Below are positions 11,600 through 31,039 of a stretch of 64,000 nt of DNA, piece after piece. Every line of letters starts with the position of its first letter. Within the stretch, counting starts at the first letter, position 1. The notes under the pieces were generated by a model. That model made no database searches. It saw only the letters and a program-made list of their open reading frames with translations, and was not told where the DNA came from. A program made the translations under genes and the position numbers. Source of the stretch: Lophius americanus (taxonomy: Eukaryota > Chordata > Actinopteri > Lophiiformes > Lophiidae); assembly GCA_037951165.1 (NCBI GenBank), contig JBBDHG010000097.1, positions 3,503,501-3,567,500 of the forward strand, in the 5' to 3' direction.

Positions 11600-11880
11600 A
11601 CTTGGTGTGACTTTAGGAAACGCTGGTGTCTTATTTCCGACAGTAGGGCACTCTTTATAGCCAAAAGTTTATATACCCAGAATGTTTAGTGTGAAGAAGA
11701 ACTGGTTTGATTTGGGGAAAAGGTCAGTTTTATATTTCTGACACTAGGGGGAGCTTTACTTCCAAAAGTGTGCGAGCCATAATCATTCAACAATTGATCC
11801 AATTTAGTACAAATTTGATGCATATGAATCAACTCGAGGAGATCTGTCTTGTTTTCTATCATTTTACACATCTATTAATC
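11600..11880 (+). repeat. Interspersed repeat, copy 1 (CTAGGGGGAGCTTTA family)
   Basis: Contains GACACTAGGGGGAGCTTTAC at about 11,742, followed by a stretch that recurs at 14.2 kb and, inverted, at 43.0 kb. A shorter, diverged internal copy lies at about 11,605-11,665. I do not recognise the family and see no protein in it. Confidence 0.7.
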
Positions 11881-12024
11881 TAATATTTCATATTTTACTC
11901 AAACTTTTTTTCTAAAAATACCAGGCAGGTGTCAGGCATGACATTTTAGGTCTAGCTTAAATTTAAATGAAGTTTATTTTGGTTATGAAAGTTCTTTTTA
12001 TTGAAATTAATATTACAATTTACA

Positions 12025-12920
12025 AAAAATAAATGAACAAACAAAACAAAACCTCCCACCCAACAACAAACTTCCTCACCTTTCCTCAGAGTGAAAAACT
12101 TTTTTTCTTGCCTGGGGTGGAACAGCACATCCCTTACCCAATGAGAAATTCAGGGTGGTGCAGCATCCTTCCGCTTCAGACGTATCAAGTGGCGGCCCGA
12201 AAGGGTAGCAAAGGCGATGACTTTTTTGTCCCCTGGTGGATAACATCTATCACAAATGGGATCTATTTGTGGGTATGTTTTGGCTAATTTGAATTTAGAG
12301 AGGTGCACCCGATGCACCACTTTAAAATGAAGCACACATGGAGGATGAGTGAACCCTTCTCCCGACCTTTGTCCAAATTTCCCAATTGATTGTTTTGTTC
12401 AAATCTTGATCCCATGCATGTCTGACACCTGACAAGGAGGGGCTGTCTTAATTAGAAACAGGCCTTAATATAGATGAGATTGCCCCTGTAATTGATGACT
12501 TTGAATTAATTATTGCATCATTCAATTTAGTAGGGGATTAATCAGGAAACTGCGAAACAGACAACTTAATGTAATGCCTGGTCTGTAAATACTATCTAAA
12601 AGTATTAGAAATGTGGTGCCTGTTCAAAATATGCAAATGTTTTATCTATAAATAAGTCATTAAAACATTTCAAGACGCTCGTTTATCATGCATTTAAATC
12701 CTTCTTCCCGCAGTGGGGGTTGGAAAAATGGTTAAATGCCATTGGTCTAGAAAGGAACTTATCTTTTAGGTTATAGCATTTCCTGAATTGTGAGTACATT
12801 ATCTGCGATTGCCTAACTGCGGGAGTAAAATTAAACTTGGTGTTGTGTCCAGTAGGATATACAGAGCAAATTAGATGCCCAATAATTAAGTCGGAAATTT
12901 GGAAATGCCATACCTTCATC
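12025..12920 (-). mobile_element. L1-like LINE ORF2 C-terminal relic
   Basis: On the - strand, 12,840-12,700 gives RQSQIMYSQFRKCYNLK and neighbouring residues that resemble the late part of fish L1-type ORF2. 12,330-12,230 gives FKVVHRVHLSKFKLAKTYP followed by IDPICDRC, the Cys-rich tail typical of this clade. Stops separate the blocks. It is 5'-truncated and inactive. The clade call comes from residue patterns only. Confidence 0.6.
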
Positions 12921-13604
12921 GGTTTTTGCTATTTGAAGGTAATCTTTACACAGTTGCTGCTGTTTACCATTCCAGATATTTAATTTACACAACTACATCT
13001 GAATTTTGAATTTTGGTTGTTATTTTTGGGTCGATAATAATCAGAATCCGAAAAATGAACTGGTGAAAAAAAACACCCGGCCCGCAGATTTGCAGCATGT
13101 CGGAACCAAGAATGGTCTTAGTAACACCACAAGCTCTGTCAGCTCTTTACATGTTGTATGAATCTGAATATTGTTTGTCACTGTGGCACCCTAATGTGAT
13201 CAGGTGACATCACAGCATTCTGACACACAGAACTGAGCTGCAATTCCCTGTCATGGGAGGCCCAGCAAATGTAGACGCATGTGCAGGAATGCAGAGTCTG
13301 TTCTTTGTCTCTAGCTGGAATACATGGGTCAAGGCTGGGTGGACTTGTGGTCTGTGTTGCCATAACAACCCTGCATCGCTTGCTGGCTGCCATGGCAACG
13401 CTTCAATATAGTGGAATGGAACATAATTGTCCATTGTGTGTTCATTGGATGTTTTAATGGATGTGGATGTAAGAAAGAAATATCTTGTTGTTTCCTCTTT
13501 GTTCTTAGATGAAGGGTTAAAGTAGGACATCCACGTATGTAACTAGGTAACTAATTACTCTTGATTTTAATGTGTAATCCTAATCTTTGAATTATTCACA
13601 TTGG

Positions 13605-13850
13605 CGTAAAATGTAGTGCTGTTGCCTCACACTGACTAGGTTCCGGGTTCAAATCCACCTGTCTTAGGAGTTTGCATGTTCTCCCAGCATTGCTTCTGTC
13701 AAAGTACATGCAGTGACTGCAAAACATACAACACAGGTGAAGGGGTGACTCTGAATTGCCCACAGGTGTGAATGTGAGTGTGAATGGTTGACTGTCTCTA
13801 TGTGACGGCCCTGAGATGAACTGGCGACTCTATTAAACAGTTGCAGATTA
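13605..13850 (+). mobile_element. tRNA-derived SINE, copy 1
   Basis: The left part has a tRNA-like head with a B-box (GGTTCAAATCC at about 13,647). It is followed by GGAGTTTGCATGTTCTCCC, and the conserved body GTGACTCTGAATTGCCCACA, GTGAGTGTGAATGG and GGCCCTGAGATGAACTGGC. This order matches a SINE common in teleosts. Other pieces lie at 33.7 and 39.1-39.4 kb. Confidence 0.75.
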
Positions 13851-14169
13851 CCAATGAATGAATATTCATTGCCTTCAATCTCACATGAGCTAAAGGACTC
13901 TTGAGTTGATGGTTTATTGAAGCTATGCTTCTTTTTTTAACTAACAACAATTGAGCAACCCTAATCTGTATTTCAATCCGATTCGACAAATTATTTCATG
14001 AAAGCAGATTAATGTAATGGTGAATATATAAACGCAGGTTATCTGGGAATTGTTTTGTAACAGATAACAGCCTAGTTTAAGCTTTTTGTACCGCCATCGC
14101 CGCAGATCTAGTGTGAAAATGATGACTAAAAAAACTGTTTTTTGGATAATTTTCGAATTCAAATACCAT

Positions 14170-14420
14170 ATAGATCTTTGTGCGAGGAAGAACTGGAGGG
14201 ATTTGGTAAAGGACGGTTGTATATTTCCAACACTAGGGGGAGCTTTATATCCAAAGGTTTTAGGCCATAAATTATTAACAGCTGATCCAACTTTGTCCGA
14301 ATTTGATTTGGTGCATGTACTTGAGGAGATCTATCATATTTATATCCTATTTTACAAATATTTGAATCTACTAATTCATATTTCACTCACTACGGGGAGC
14401 CTTTTTTCCTTAAAATACTG
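14170..14420 (+). repeat. Interspersed repeat, copy 2 (CTAGGGGGAGCTTTA family)
   Basis: Shares AACACTAGGGGGAGCTTTAT, the downstream CAGCTGATCCAACTTTGTCC and ACTTGAGGAGATCT with the 11.6-11.9 kb copy in the same orientation, with many substitutions. No recognised protein. Confidence 0.7.
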
Positions 14421-14794
14421 TGAAAATAACTTCACATTTAATTTGAGCAGTTAATTTTACATTCGAACCAATCTCACTAAAGTGCATTTTATAGTTAAAC
14501 CAATTACACCAACTCCAAAACAGATGGGATTGAATTGTGATGTAAAAAACTCTTTTTTAATATAATTATGCTACATTTTTTAGCAATTGATACACGCATT
14601 TTTGTATTTATAGGGCAAAAAAAAGGCAGTATTTTAACGATGGCATATATGTTTACAGACAGCGCTACAAAAAACTAAATATTGCAATAAAAACAAGAAT
14701 CATTTTTACATGTTTGTGCTTCCTTCCTTTTTTCCTTAGTTATGCCCTGCTTGTATTTGTACTTTAAATGGTTTTAAATAGTTTATAGCAACAA

Positions 14795-15285
14795 CGGAGC
14801 GCCTTGCTCTGTGGGGTGGATGGTTTAATCGGACTGTATTGTTTAAGAAGGCCCGTTATAATGGGGTACCTGGGCCATTGCTAAGAGCCATCCGGTCCCT
14901 ATAGAACTACCGTAAATGTTGTGTCTGTCTCCTTGACTAAAGATTGGACATCCTTTCAGTCGGTCCTGGATTCTGTTCTTGATATTCATGGCACGGTCGA
15001 GGCAAAGTCTCTTTTCTTTGCAGATGATGAGCTTCTGTTAGCTTCATCAGGCTGGGATCTTCTGCAGTACTGGAGCGCATTGAGAGGCAGAACCCCCAAA
15101 TCTGAGGCCTACTTCTAGAATAGGACCAGATCCCTGTTGGGATCAATTATCTGATCTGGCCTCGGGCCCGGTATGAGCTGGAGAGTGTTGCTGGGGATAA
15201 AGAACATTTGGAATACCCTTGTTGGCCTGCTCCCACTGAGAGCCAACCCCAAATAAGAGATATAAATTGGATGGAAGTTACGTCA
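14795..15285 (+). mobile_element. Rex3/RTE-like LINE fragments
   Basis: The + strand shows a chain of reverse-transcriptase-derived pieces. CTCTGTGGGGTGGATGG and GAGCCATCCGGTCCCT lie near 14,810-14,900. FADDELLLAS lies near 15,020 (a catalytic FADD box). GAGCTGGAGAGTGTTGCTGG and CCTGTTGGCCTGCTCCC lie near 15,180-15,240, which matches the 3' end of Rex3-like elements. Frames are broken throughout. Confidence 0.7.
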
Positions 15286-16590
15286 TTGTAGTCTTAACTT
15301 AATCATGTTTCCTCACAGACAGACTCCTTCTCATGGAATCAAACACAACCCTGGTTTCAAAAAAACTGAAACTCTAATACATACATTCCTTCTTGGTTGT
15401 TGTTACTGTAATTATCCCAAACAAAAACATGATCCTATCATGCACGTCCGACAGGAACTTGTTTGGCAGGTCAAGGTATCGGCTCATCCTGACGGAAGTT
15501 GGTTCACATCCAGCCAACGGAATCAAGTTTGCCCCGTTTGCCCCTATCCCTTGAGAACTAGAAACAATTTGAAGAATTGCTACTGGAGACAAAAAAGAAA
15601 GAAAGAAGAAAAGGTCTGATGTGAACCAGATTTGAGTGAGGAGGAAATATAGAAGAGGAGATCAGAGAGGAAAAGGAGGATAATTGTCGATTGAATGTAA
15701 GCTGATCTTTTATTTTCTGCGGCTAGCAACAAAGAAAAAGCAGAGATATAGGAAAAGGTTCCATCCGTCTCTCTGCCAACTTTTGATTCGGGGGCACATC
15801 TCAAATCTGATAATTGACTGCTTTTTCCTCGGTTTGGTCATTAGGATTTTTTCTGTTTCCATGGTTACAAGTAGTGCTTTCTATGAGTGGGATGAAAGGA
15901 TTTTAGGAGTTTTTCTTAAATACTTCTTATCAGATATGAAACATGCCATCCTTGACGGTATTCTGCAGTTCAAAGTTCAAATTAGCGACATCACCCAATC
16001 TGATCATTTTCTCATAAGTAACATCCATGGCCGTCCCTTACTGATAACAGCAGTACCATTCTGGTCCAGACTCTGATCACATTCTGTTTTGATTAGTGTA
16101 AATCCATCCTCTCTGTTCTTCCTCACAAACTCCTCAGTAAAAGCTGCATGTAGAGTCGCCAGAACCTTTCCGTAGTACATGTCACTCCAGTCTTTCAGCT
16201 GCCTCCGTTGCTTCCGATTAAATAACGCATTGATTTCAAAAGTTTGCCTCTTACACTAGACTCTTCAAAATTTGGCACCTCCGTATCTCTGAGACCTGAC
16301 TACCATGGGGTAGCCAAGAATGGAGAAACTGAACACTGGTTATTGAAAGGACTTTATCACATTTTCAGGTTAAGGTGGAAGATAGATGAAGAACACTAAG
16401 AATTTGTTGTTACTAGCTAACCATAATAGAACTTGGAGGGGCAAGGGACGGTTGCACGGTGTGGTAGGATCCACTTAAGGGAACGTGCCCCATCATTTCC
16501 TCTGCAGCAGTGCACTGACTCTGGGTCAGTGGCAACAGGTGTGGATAAGGAGCCTCACGCCTCATCGCTATGGCTGAATCCAGCCACCCT
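15286..16590. other. Intergenic, nothing recognised
   Basis: No exon or clear repeat. A 130-codon open frame at 15,684-16,076 has no recognisable motif. Confidence 0.5.
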
Positions 16591-16594
16591 GTGA

Positions 16595-16740
16595 AAGATG
16601 GTAATTTCAGCTGCTTGTATCCCTGACCTCATTCTTTCTGTCGCTACCCAGAGTTTGTGACCGTATATGCGGTTGGAATGTAGATGGGATGGTAAATTGA
16701 GAGCACCGCCTTCGGACTTAGCTCTTTCTCCACCTATTTA
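16595..16740 (-). mobile_element. Rex3/RTE-like LINE fragment
   Basis: The sequence GAATGTAGATGGGATGGTAA, preceded by a stretch encoding the Y-G-x-E-L-W-like block, corresponds to the same segment as 9,300-9,430 in the larger copy. About 145 bp remain. Confidence 0.65.
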
Positions 16741-17339
16741 TATATAACATATAACAACCACATTAATGCTGGTGCCTCATTAAACCTTATCCATCAAAGA
16801 AGGGAAAACATGAGAAACCATATGAAACCACTGAGGTAAACCAGTGGAATCCACTCAAGCCATCTGGCGGGTTCAACTGAGCAGGCTGGAGACGGCCGAA
16901 AAGAGCAGGAGGATCTTCTCATGGGACCTCTCCCCGGCACTGGCCGATCTCGGATTGTCATCTGAAATGTTAAAATGCACCTTTAAACAAGTTCTGTCTG
17001 TAGTCAAGAATTTCATTGTGTCTTCTTTTTCTTTGTGTCCACAGGTTTTGCACTGGAGCAGCAAGCCCCCCTTCAGGCCTGACACACAAGTGCAAGAACA
17101 TTTCACCATGAAATGAAAGACTGGGGGCGGGGAGAAACGTGCCTTAGACATTCACGTGCACAAGGAGCGCACACCTCAGAAGTAGCTGGTACTGACAGAG
17201 CAGCTTGGATCAGTGTGTGTGTGTGCAGGTGGATGAAGCAGGTGTTTATAGAAGATCACAATATGGCAGACAGGGACCGATCCCTGCTGGAGACATGGTC
17301 TCAGATTATGGTCTGGTAGATTATTGTGAAGCAGAAGCC

Positions 17340-17464
17340 CAATGGAATACACACACACACACTCATAGATAGGGGTAGAACGCTATCAAATTAGCGTAGG
17401 TGGCCAACAGTGTGTAACACCACACACACATTGAATCATTAAATCCCAGGCAAAACTGCACACA

Positions 17465-17498
<34 letters not shown>

Positions 17499-17500
17499 AC
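17340..17500. repeat. (CA)n microsatellites
   Basis: Short (CA)n runs at about 17,346-17,362 and 17,458-17,498, with CACACACA also at about 17,420. The longest is about 40 bp. Confidence 0.9.
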
Positions 17501-17759
17501 CGCACTGAACGGCCTGCACCCTTCCTCCCACCGTCATCTCAAAGCCAGCTGGAGAAAAGATGGGATTTGGGGCCGATTGGATGTGTTTTTTCTTTTTTTT
17601 TTCCATCTCGCCCTCTGCACAACTCTCCGTCCATCCGCCGTCTCTCCATAGCTGATCCGTTCTGATTCCATTCCCAGATGTTATTTTCTTCCTTCTTTAT
17701 GTTTTCATCCCAGCAGCGGTGAAAAGACTTTTTCACATTTTCTCAATGTGTCATCAGAG

Positions 17760-18673
17760 ACGACGAGACTGTGGCGAAAGCTACCCTCTGATTGGAGCAT
17801 CTTTTTGTTAAGGCTTCAGGACTCAGAGACAAAGAGGTGAGACTTTTGAACTTTGAGCGAGGCGTCGAGAGAGAGCACATTTCACCGGAGAAGCGCTCAG
17901 AGCTGACAACAGGCTCAATTCAAAAGAGGGGAGATGAACAGATGAATAGAGAGGTGATAATGGAGGAGCAAAGAAGCTGTTTTTTCCGACTAGGTTGGCT
18001 GGAAATGTGACGGAACAACCTTCAGGCCAGACCTCCTCCTTTCTGCTGCTGCTCCTCCTCCCTTCTTCCCTCCCTCTCTCGGCTGCTCTCCATTAGTCAG
18101 CCTCTACATCGCTTCAGTGCGACAAGAAAGAAAGGATAAGAGAAGGAGCAGAGCTGATCTGAGGAGAGAGGTACCTGCTGCATCCCTGCTCCCTGACGAT
18201 GGACATTTCAGAACATCAAGGAACGAGGGAGGGAAACAAAAGTAAAGACAGAAGTTTCTGCTTGATGTGAGCTCAGAGTTGTGAAGAGACGGTGGAGGAG
18301 GGGGGACAGTGGCAACGCTGACAAATCATCATCCATCAGCTGTTTGTTTGTGGTCCGTCCAGTTTGAGGGTCATCCCAGTCAAGCCGACCAGTCCTTCGA
18401 GGTTGTCCAGTGGAGGCGGCAGCAGCAGAGGAGGAGGGTTGTTTTGGTGGGCCGGGGACAGTGGCAGGTCTAGGGGTGGGGGCATGGCCATGGGGGGGCC
18501 GAATCCCATCCTCCACCCTTCAGCGGGACAGGCGGTGGGGATGGGGGACCTGGGGTGGGGGTCCATTCAGGGGGGCTCCAAGACTCTCGGAGCTCCGGCC
18601 CTGGCTGAATGGAACGACAGCTCCGGCTGCTGAAGGTGGAGGTAGTAGCAGGGGAGGCGACAAAGGAGGCCGG
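17760..18673 (+). promoter_or_regulatory. Probable st3gal2 promoter and 5' UTR region
   Basis: The 900 bp before the first st3gal2 coding codon are purine-rich and G-rich toward the coding exon. They hold several upstream ATGs out of frame with the protein: one at 18,199 opens a short frame, and those at 18,484 and 18,490 open a frame ending at 18,633. In the st3gal2 frame there is a TGA just before 18,370 and no ATG between it and the conserved N-terminus. The transcription start is not visible. Confidence 0.5.
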
Positions 18674-27328
<8,655 letters not shown>

Positions 27329-28690
27329 TCATTCAGCCGCAGTGAAGATCTGATGCTCCAGCGCTGACATGGCAACAGACACACGGAGGCTTTTCAAGGT
27401 TTTACCTGCCTCAGACTGAACGATTTCTCTTTCCGAGGTCAGCTTCACAAAGTTAGACCAACACCTTACCACCAACACTTTGATGTTCCCTGGCTGAGTT
27501 GAGAACCGTGCTAATCGGCCACAGCAAGCGTCCCATCAGCATCTCTCTACTGCACACCTGTAGAGAGGGGATCAGAACCACAGACTCGGACTGTGGATCA
27601 GAACATTATTGCGCTGTTTGGCATGGCATAAATTCTTAATGAAGCATGAATATGTAACATCAAGATCTACAAGTAACCTTGGATGGACCTAAAGACCCAG
27701 AGTTGTAGTTTAACAGTAAGTTTCACCTCCCATTGAGCGACTTTCACCTCTTTCCAAGGGAAGCTAAACATAGTGAGACGAACATCTTACCACAAATACT
27801 TTGATGGCCCATGGCTTAGAGAGAACTGGACTGGACAAATCAGCCACAGCAACTGCCCAATCAGGTTGTCTCTAGGCCTTCATACGGTATCAGAACCACA
27901 TACCTGGATTGTGGAATTGGAAGCAATTGTGCTGTTTGTCTTCTGAGGATTAAGTTTCCCTGTATGTGACACACCTGGTCTACAAGTCCTTTCATAAAGA
28001 GTTCTTAAATCATGCAAAGCCTCGGTTGCTATCATAACTACTTTATGTGCGTCTTGACTGCGATTGATAGTGAAACGGTTGATCATAAGATGATAGGAGA
28101 ATGCTGGGGTTTTGACATTCCACAAAGCCCCTGTAGGGCTACTACAGAGAGGAATGTTTTGGTGGGACTGCCTGAGACTCTAATGAGGCCAAAGTCCCCA
28201 CAATCTTCTGGAGTTTCCTCATGAGGTCTAGCTGGGTCTATTTAAGGAATGGAGTACTTGAAAGGGAGAACTGGGGGGTCTCCATTTTACTCACCCTTTT
28301 CAAAGGACTGAGACATAAAAGGAACTTCGTCCTGCTCCGATCTGTCTCCTGGATCCCAGTGGAGTCAGAGACCTTCAAGAGAACGTCACTCCCAGACTAA
28401 AGCCAATTTCATGGGGTGAAGGATCTGGGAAATTTTAATTTGTCAGCCTTCCCATAGCTGTTTGGAGAGGGTGGAGCCACAGACCTTAGACTTAACACCC
28501 ATAAACTGTATTTGGTGTCCAGACTGATGATGGTGAAACGGCTGCAGACTGCAGTCTTGATTTGATTTGTTAGTTTTACATACTGTATAATACATTAGCC
28601 TGATTTACACCATGTACAGATTCTTTTCTTACCCGGTGGCACAGGAAAGGTTTTTTATTGTCACCATCAAGCATCAATAAAAAATACCTA
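27329..28690 (+). other. Probable st3gal2 3' UTR
   Basis: After the TAA at 27,326-27,328 no further coding exon is seen. The first convincing polyadenylation signal, AATAAA, is at about 28,676-28,681, which would give a 3' UTR of about 1.35 kb. It contains a diverged direct duplication with about 321-bp offset (about 27,440-27,640 and 27,750-27,945). The transcript end is an inference. Confidence 0.5.
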
Positions 28691-28804
28691 AACATCCACT
28701 ATGGAAGTCCTGCTGAAACCCAGAACCATCAGCAGAGAGCAGAAGAGTGTGCAGCAGAGACAGGAAACTAAAACTGTATGTTTGAGGTCTGAGGATGTAG
28801 CATG

Positions 28805-28870
28805 AGGATTGTTGACATACCACAACATTGTTGTGGTATGTCAACAACAACATTGTTGTTGTATGCCAAC
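28805..28870. repeat. Perfect inverted repeat, 19-bp arms
   Basis: Bases 28,809-28,847 form a 39-nt palindrome with one central unpaired base and arms starting TTGTTGACATACCACAAC. A second shorter palindrome (8-bp arms) overlaps at 28,845-28,861. Confidence 0.95.
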
Positions 28871-28989
28871 AATGAGGCCTACTCAAGGTTCCTTTGCAGC
28901 CTGCTGAATCTGGAGTTTCAGCCAAGGTCTGAAGCAAGGTTCAGGTTTTTGTTCCATGCTGTACCCTTAGTCCAGTTAGGTTGGTTTTC

Positions 28990-29290
28990 TAGTGCACTAA
29001 AGATAGAAGGACTGTACTTATATAGCACTTTTCTACGTAGTCTGCTCGACCACTCAAAGTGATTTTTACAACACGAGTCAGCATTCAGCCATTCTCACAT
29101 ACATTCATGCAGTGATGATAGATGCTGCCTTGGATGGAGCCACATGCTCACCAGGAGCAGTAACCATTCACACCCTCATTCACAAACCAGTGGAAAAGCC
29201 ATTGGGAGCAACTTGGGGTTCAGTATCTCGCTAAAGGACACTTCGACATGTGGACTGCAGTGGCCAGGGATCGAACCACCGACCTTCTAC
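28990..29290 (+). repeat. Interspersed repeat, copy 1
   Basis: Contains GGACTGTACTTATATAGCAC, ACCACTCAAAGTGATTTT, CACATGCTCACCAGGAGCAG and GACACTTCGACATGTGGACT. The same series occurs at 35,000-35,280 in the same orientation. It is a repeat common in teleosts whose class I cannot name with confidence. Confidence 0.75.
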
Positions 29291-30184
29291 CAACGGAGCC
29301 ATTGTCACCCTAGAGAACCTTACTTACTCCTTTCCTGTCATCATTGTCTTCCATTGTCTTGTTGCGTCTCTATACTTGATGACTGATCGTCTTGTAGACC
29401 GTCATTCGTCTGAAGTCTACTTCTCCAGGGCTTCCGGTGTCTGGATACTCCTGCATATAGTGAAGAGGTCTTGACTGTCGGGCTAGAGATAGGAGAAAGG
29501 TGAGCTAACCGGCAGCTTCTCTAAAATGAAGCTGACAAAATGTGGCTCCTCTGATCACTGTTCAAAGATCCACTTTTTTTCCGTCAGCACTCGGCCAAAA
29601 GTCCAGACACTCCTTGAAAGATGCTCACATTTCCATGTGAGAAATTAAGAGCGTTTTAACTTAGTATCGGTTGCATTCACAATGAAGCAAACAGGCACTC
29701 ATCATTGAAACAATAAACCCATTTTAACGATTTTAGCCTTTTTATTTGGTATAATGAACAGACTTGTGTTTCCATAACATCGCTGGCCTTTCATATTAGA
29801 TGCAATGTTGTAATTACCTGAGCAATATTCATCAAACCTTCAGTCTCTGTCTGTTGGAAGGCATTTAGGGATTGTGTTACAATTAAATATTACGGTCAAA
29901 TTACTGAAGGTTTCAGGATTTTGGGCATTATTGATTGTACATCCTACAGAGGGAGAAATGATCATACGTATTCGATAATTATCTTATATCTGGCAAACCT
30001 GCCTCTCTCCCTCAGCCTTCCAGAAAATAAATCATTTCATTTAATTTTCCAAACTAATTTGATTTATGTTTTGGACTGCATCACTATCAATCTTCTTTTT
30101 GCCATGTGCTAACGCAGCTCATTTTTATCCTCATGCCACACTGGGGACGTTTTTGTCTTTTCACTTTTGATCTTTTTCATCATT

Positions 30185-30925
30185 TGGGCTTTGATACTGT
30201 AATAGTCGTCAGTTTAGACCCAATGGCGTTCCTAGGCAAGATGAGATAATCCCTCCAGGGAATATTGGGTCGACCACAGAGTTTCCTCCCAGTTGGGCGT
30301 GCATGGGAAATCTCCAAAGGGAGGCGTCCTGGATGTATAATAATCAGAGGTTGACTCATCTCAACTGGCTTCTTCAACGTTAACAAGGAGGGGTTCCAAT
30401 CCAAGCTATCTCCAGATGTTTGGGCTCCACAACTTATTTCTAAGGCTGAGCCTAGCCACCCTTTGATGGATGATCATGAAACCACGTTCATCCAAACTAA
30501 TTAGTTCTGTCGCTAACCTTAACTCGTGACCATAGTTGAGGAGTAGGACGTGGATCGACGGGTAAAAATAGAGCTTCGCCTTAACACTCAGCTCTCTGTT
30601 CACCACAGTAAAACACATCCCTGCTGACAAAACCGCCCGTCAACCTCATGGTCCATTTTCTTATCGCTTGTGAACAAGAAATGAATAAACTTTAACTCCT
30701 TGGCTTGAGCCAGAAACTCACGTTCAAGGAGAACCAGCAGAGAACCATGACCCCAGATTTGGTGGTGCTGACTTACGTAACAACTGCTCCGCTTTTGTTG
30801 AAGATCCCAGACTGACGAATCCGCCAGAACCACATCTGCAAACAGCAGTGATGCAATTCGAAGCCTCCCAAACATGACCTCCACTACGCCTTGAGTTCCT
30901 GTACAATAATATTAAGAACATAATC
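30185..30925 (-). mobile_element. Rex3/RTE-like LINE relic
   Basis: The - strand reads FGRLRIASLLFADVVLADSS near 30,880-30,800 (catalytic FADD box changed to FADV), HFLFTSDKKMDHEVDGR near 30,680-30,630, then VNRELSVKAKLYFYPSIHV near 30,600 and a C-terminal TGRKLCGRPNIPWRDYL near 30,290-30,240. The order matches Rex3-like reverse transcriptases. Frameshifts and stops show it is dead. Confidence 0.8.
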
Positions 30926-31039
30926 TGAATAGATTGGAAATATTAAGGTGGTGCAATAAACCTGCCCACTTCCAACTAAAAAGAAGAGCCAAGGCTTTTT
31001 CAGAGTGATGACCGAATCTCAGTCACCCTGTCAGTGTTT

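Noticed and set aside
13647..13657. B-box-like GGTTCAAATCC as a tRNA gene
   Set aside because: No foldable cloverleaf; the surrounding sequence is a SINE body.
15684..16076. 130-codon + strand open frame as a gene
   Set aside because: No motif, no clear splice sites and no similarity I can recognise; length is within chance for this AT content.
18484..18633. ATG-initiated frame before st3gal2 as the true N-terminus
   Set aside because: It is in a different frame and ends at a TGA at 18,633 before the conserved region; joining it would need an intron with no good splice sites in view.
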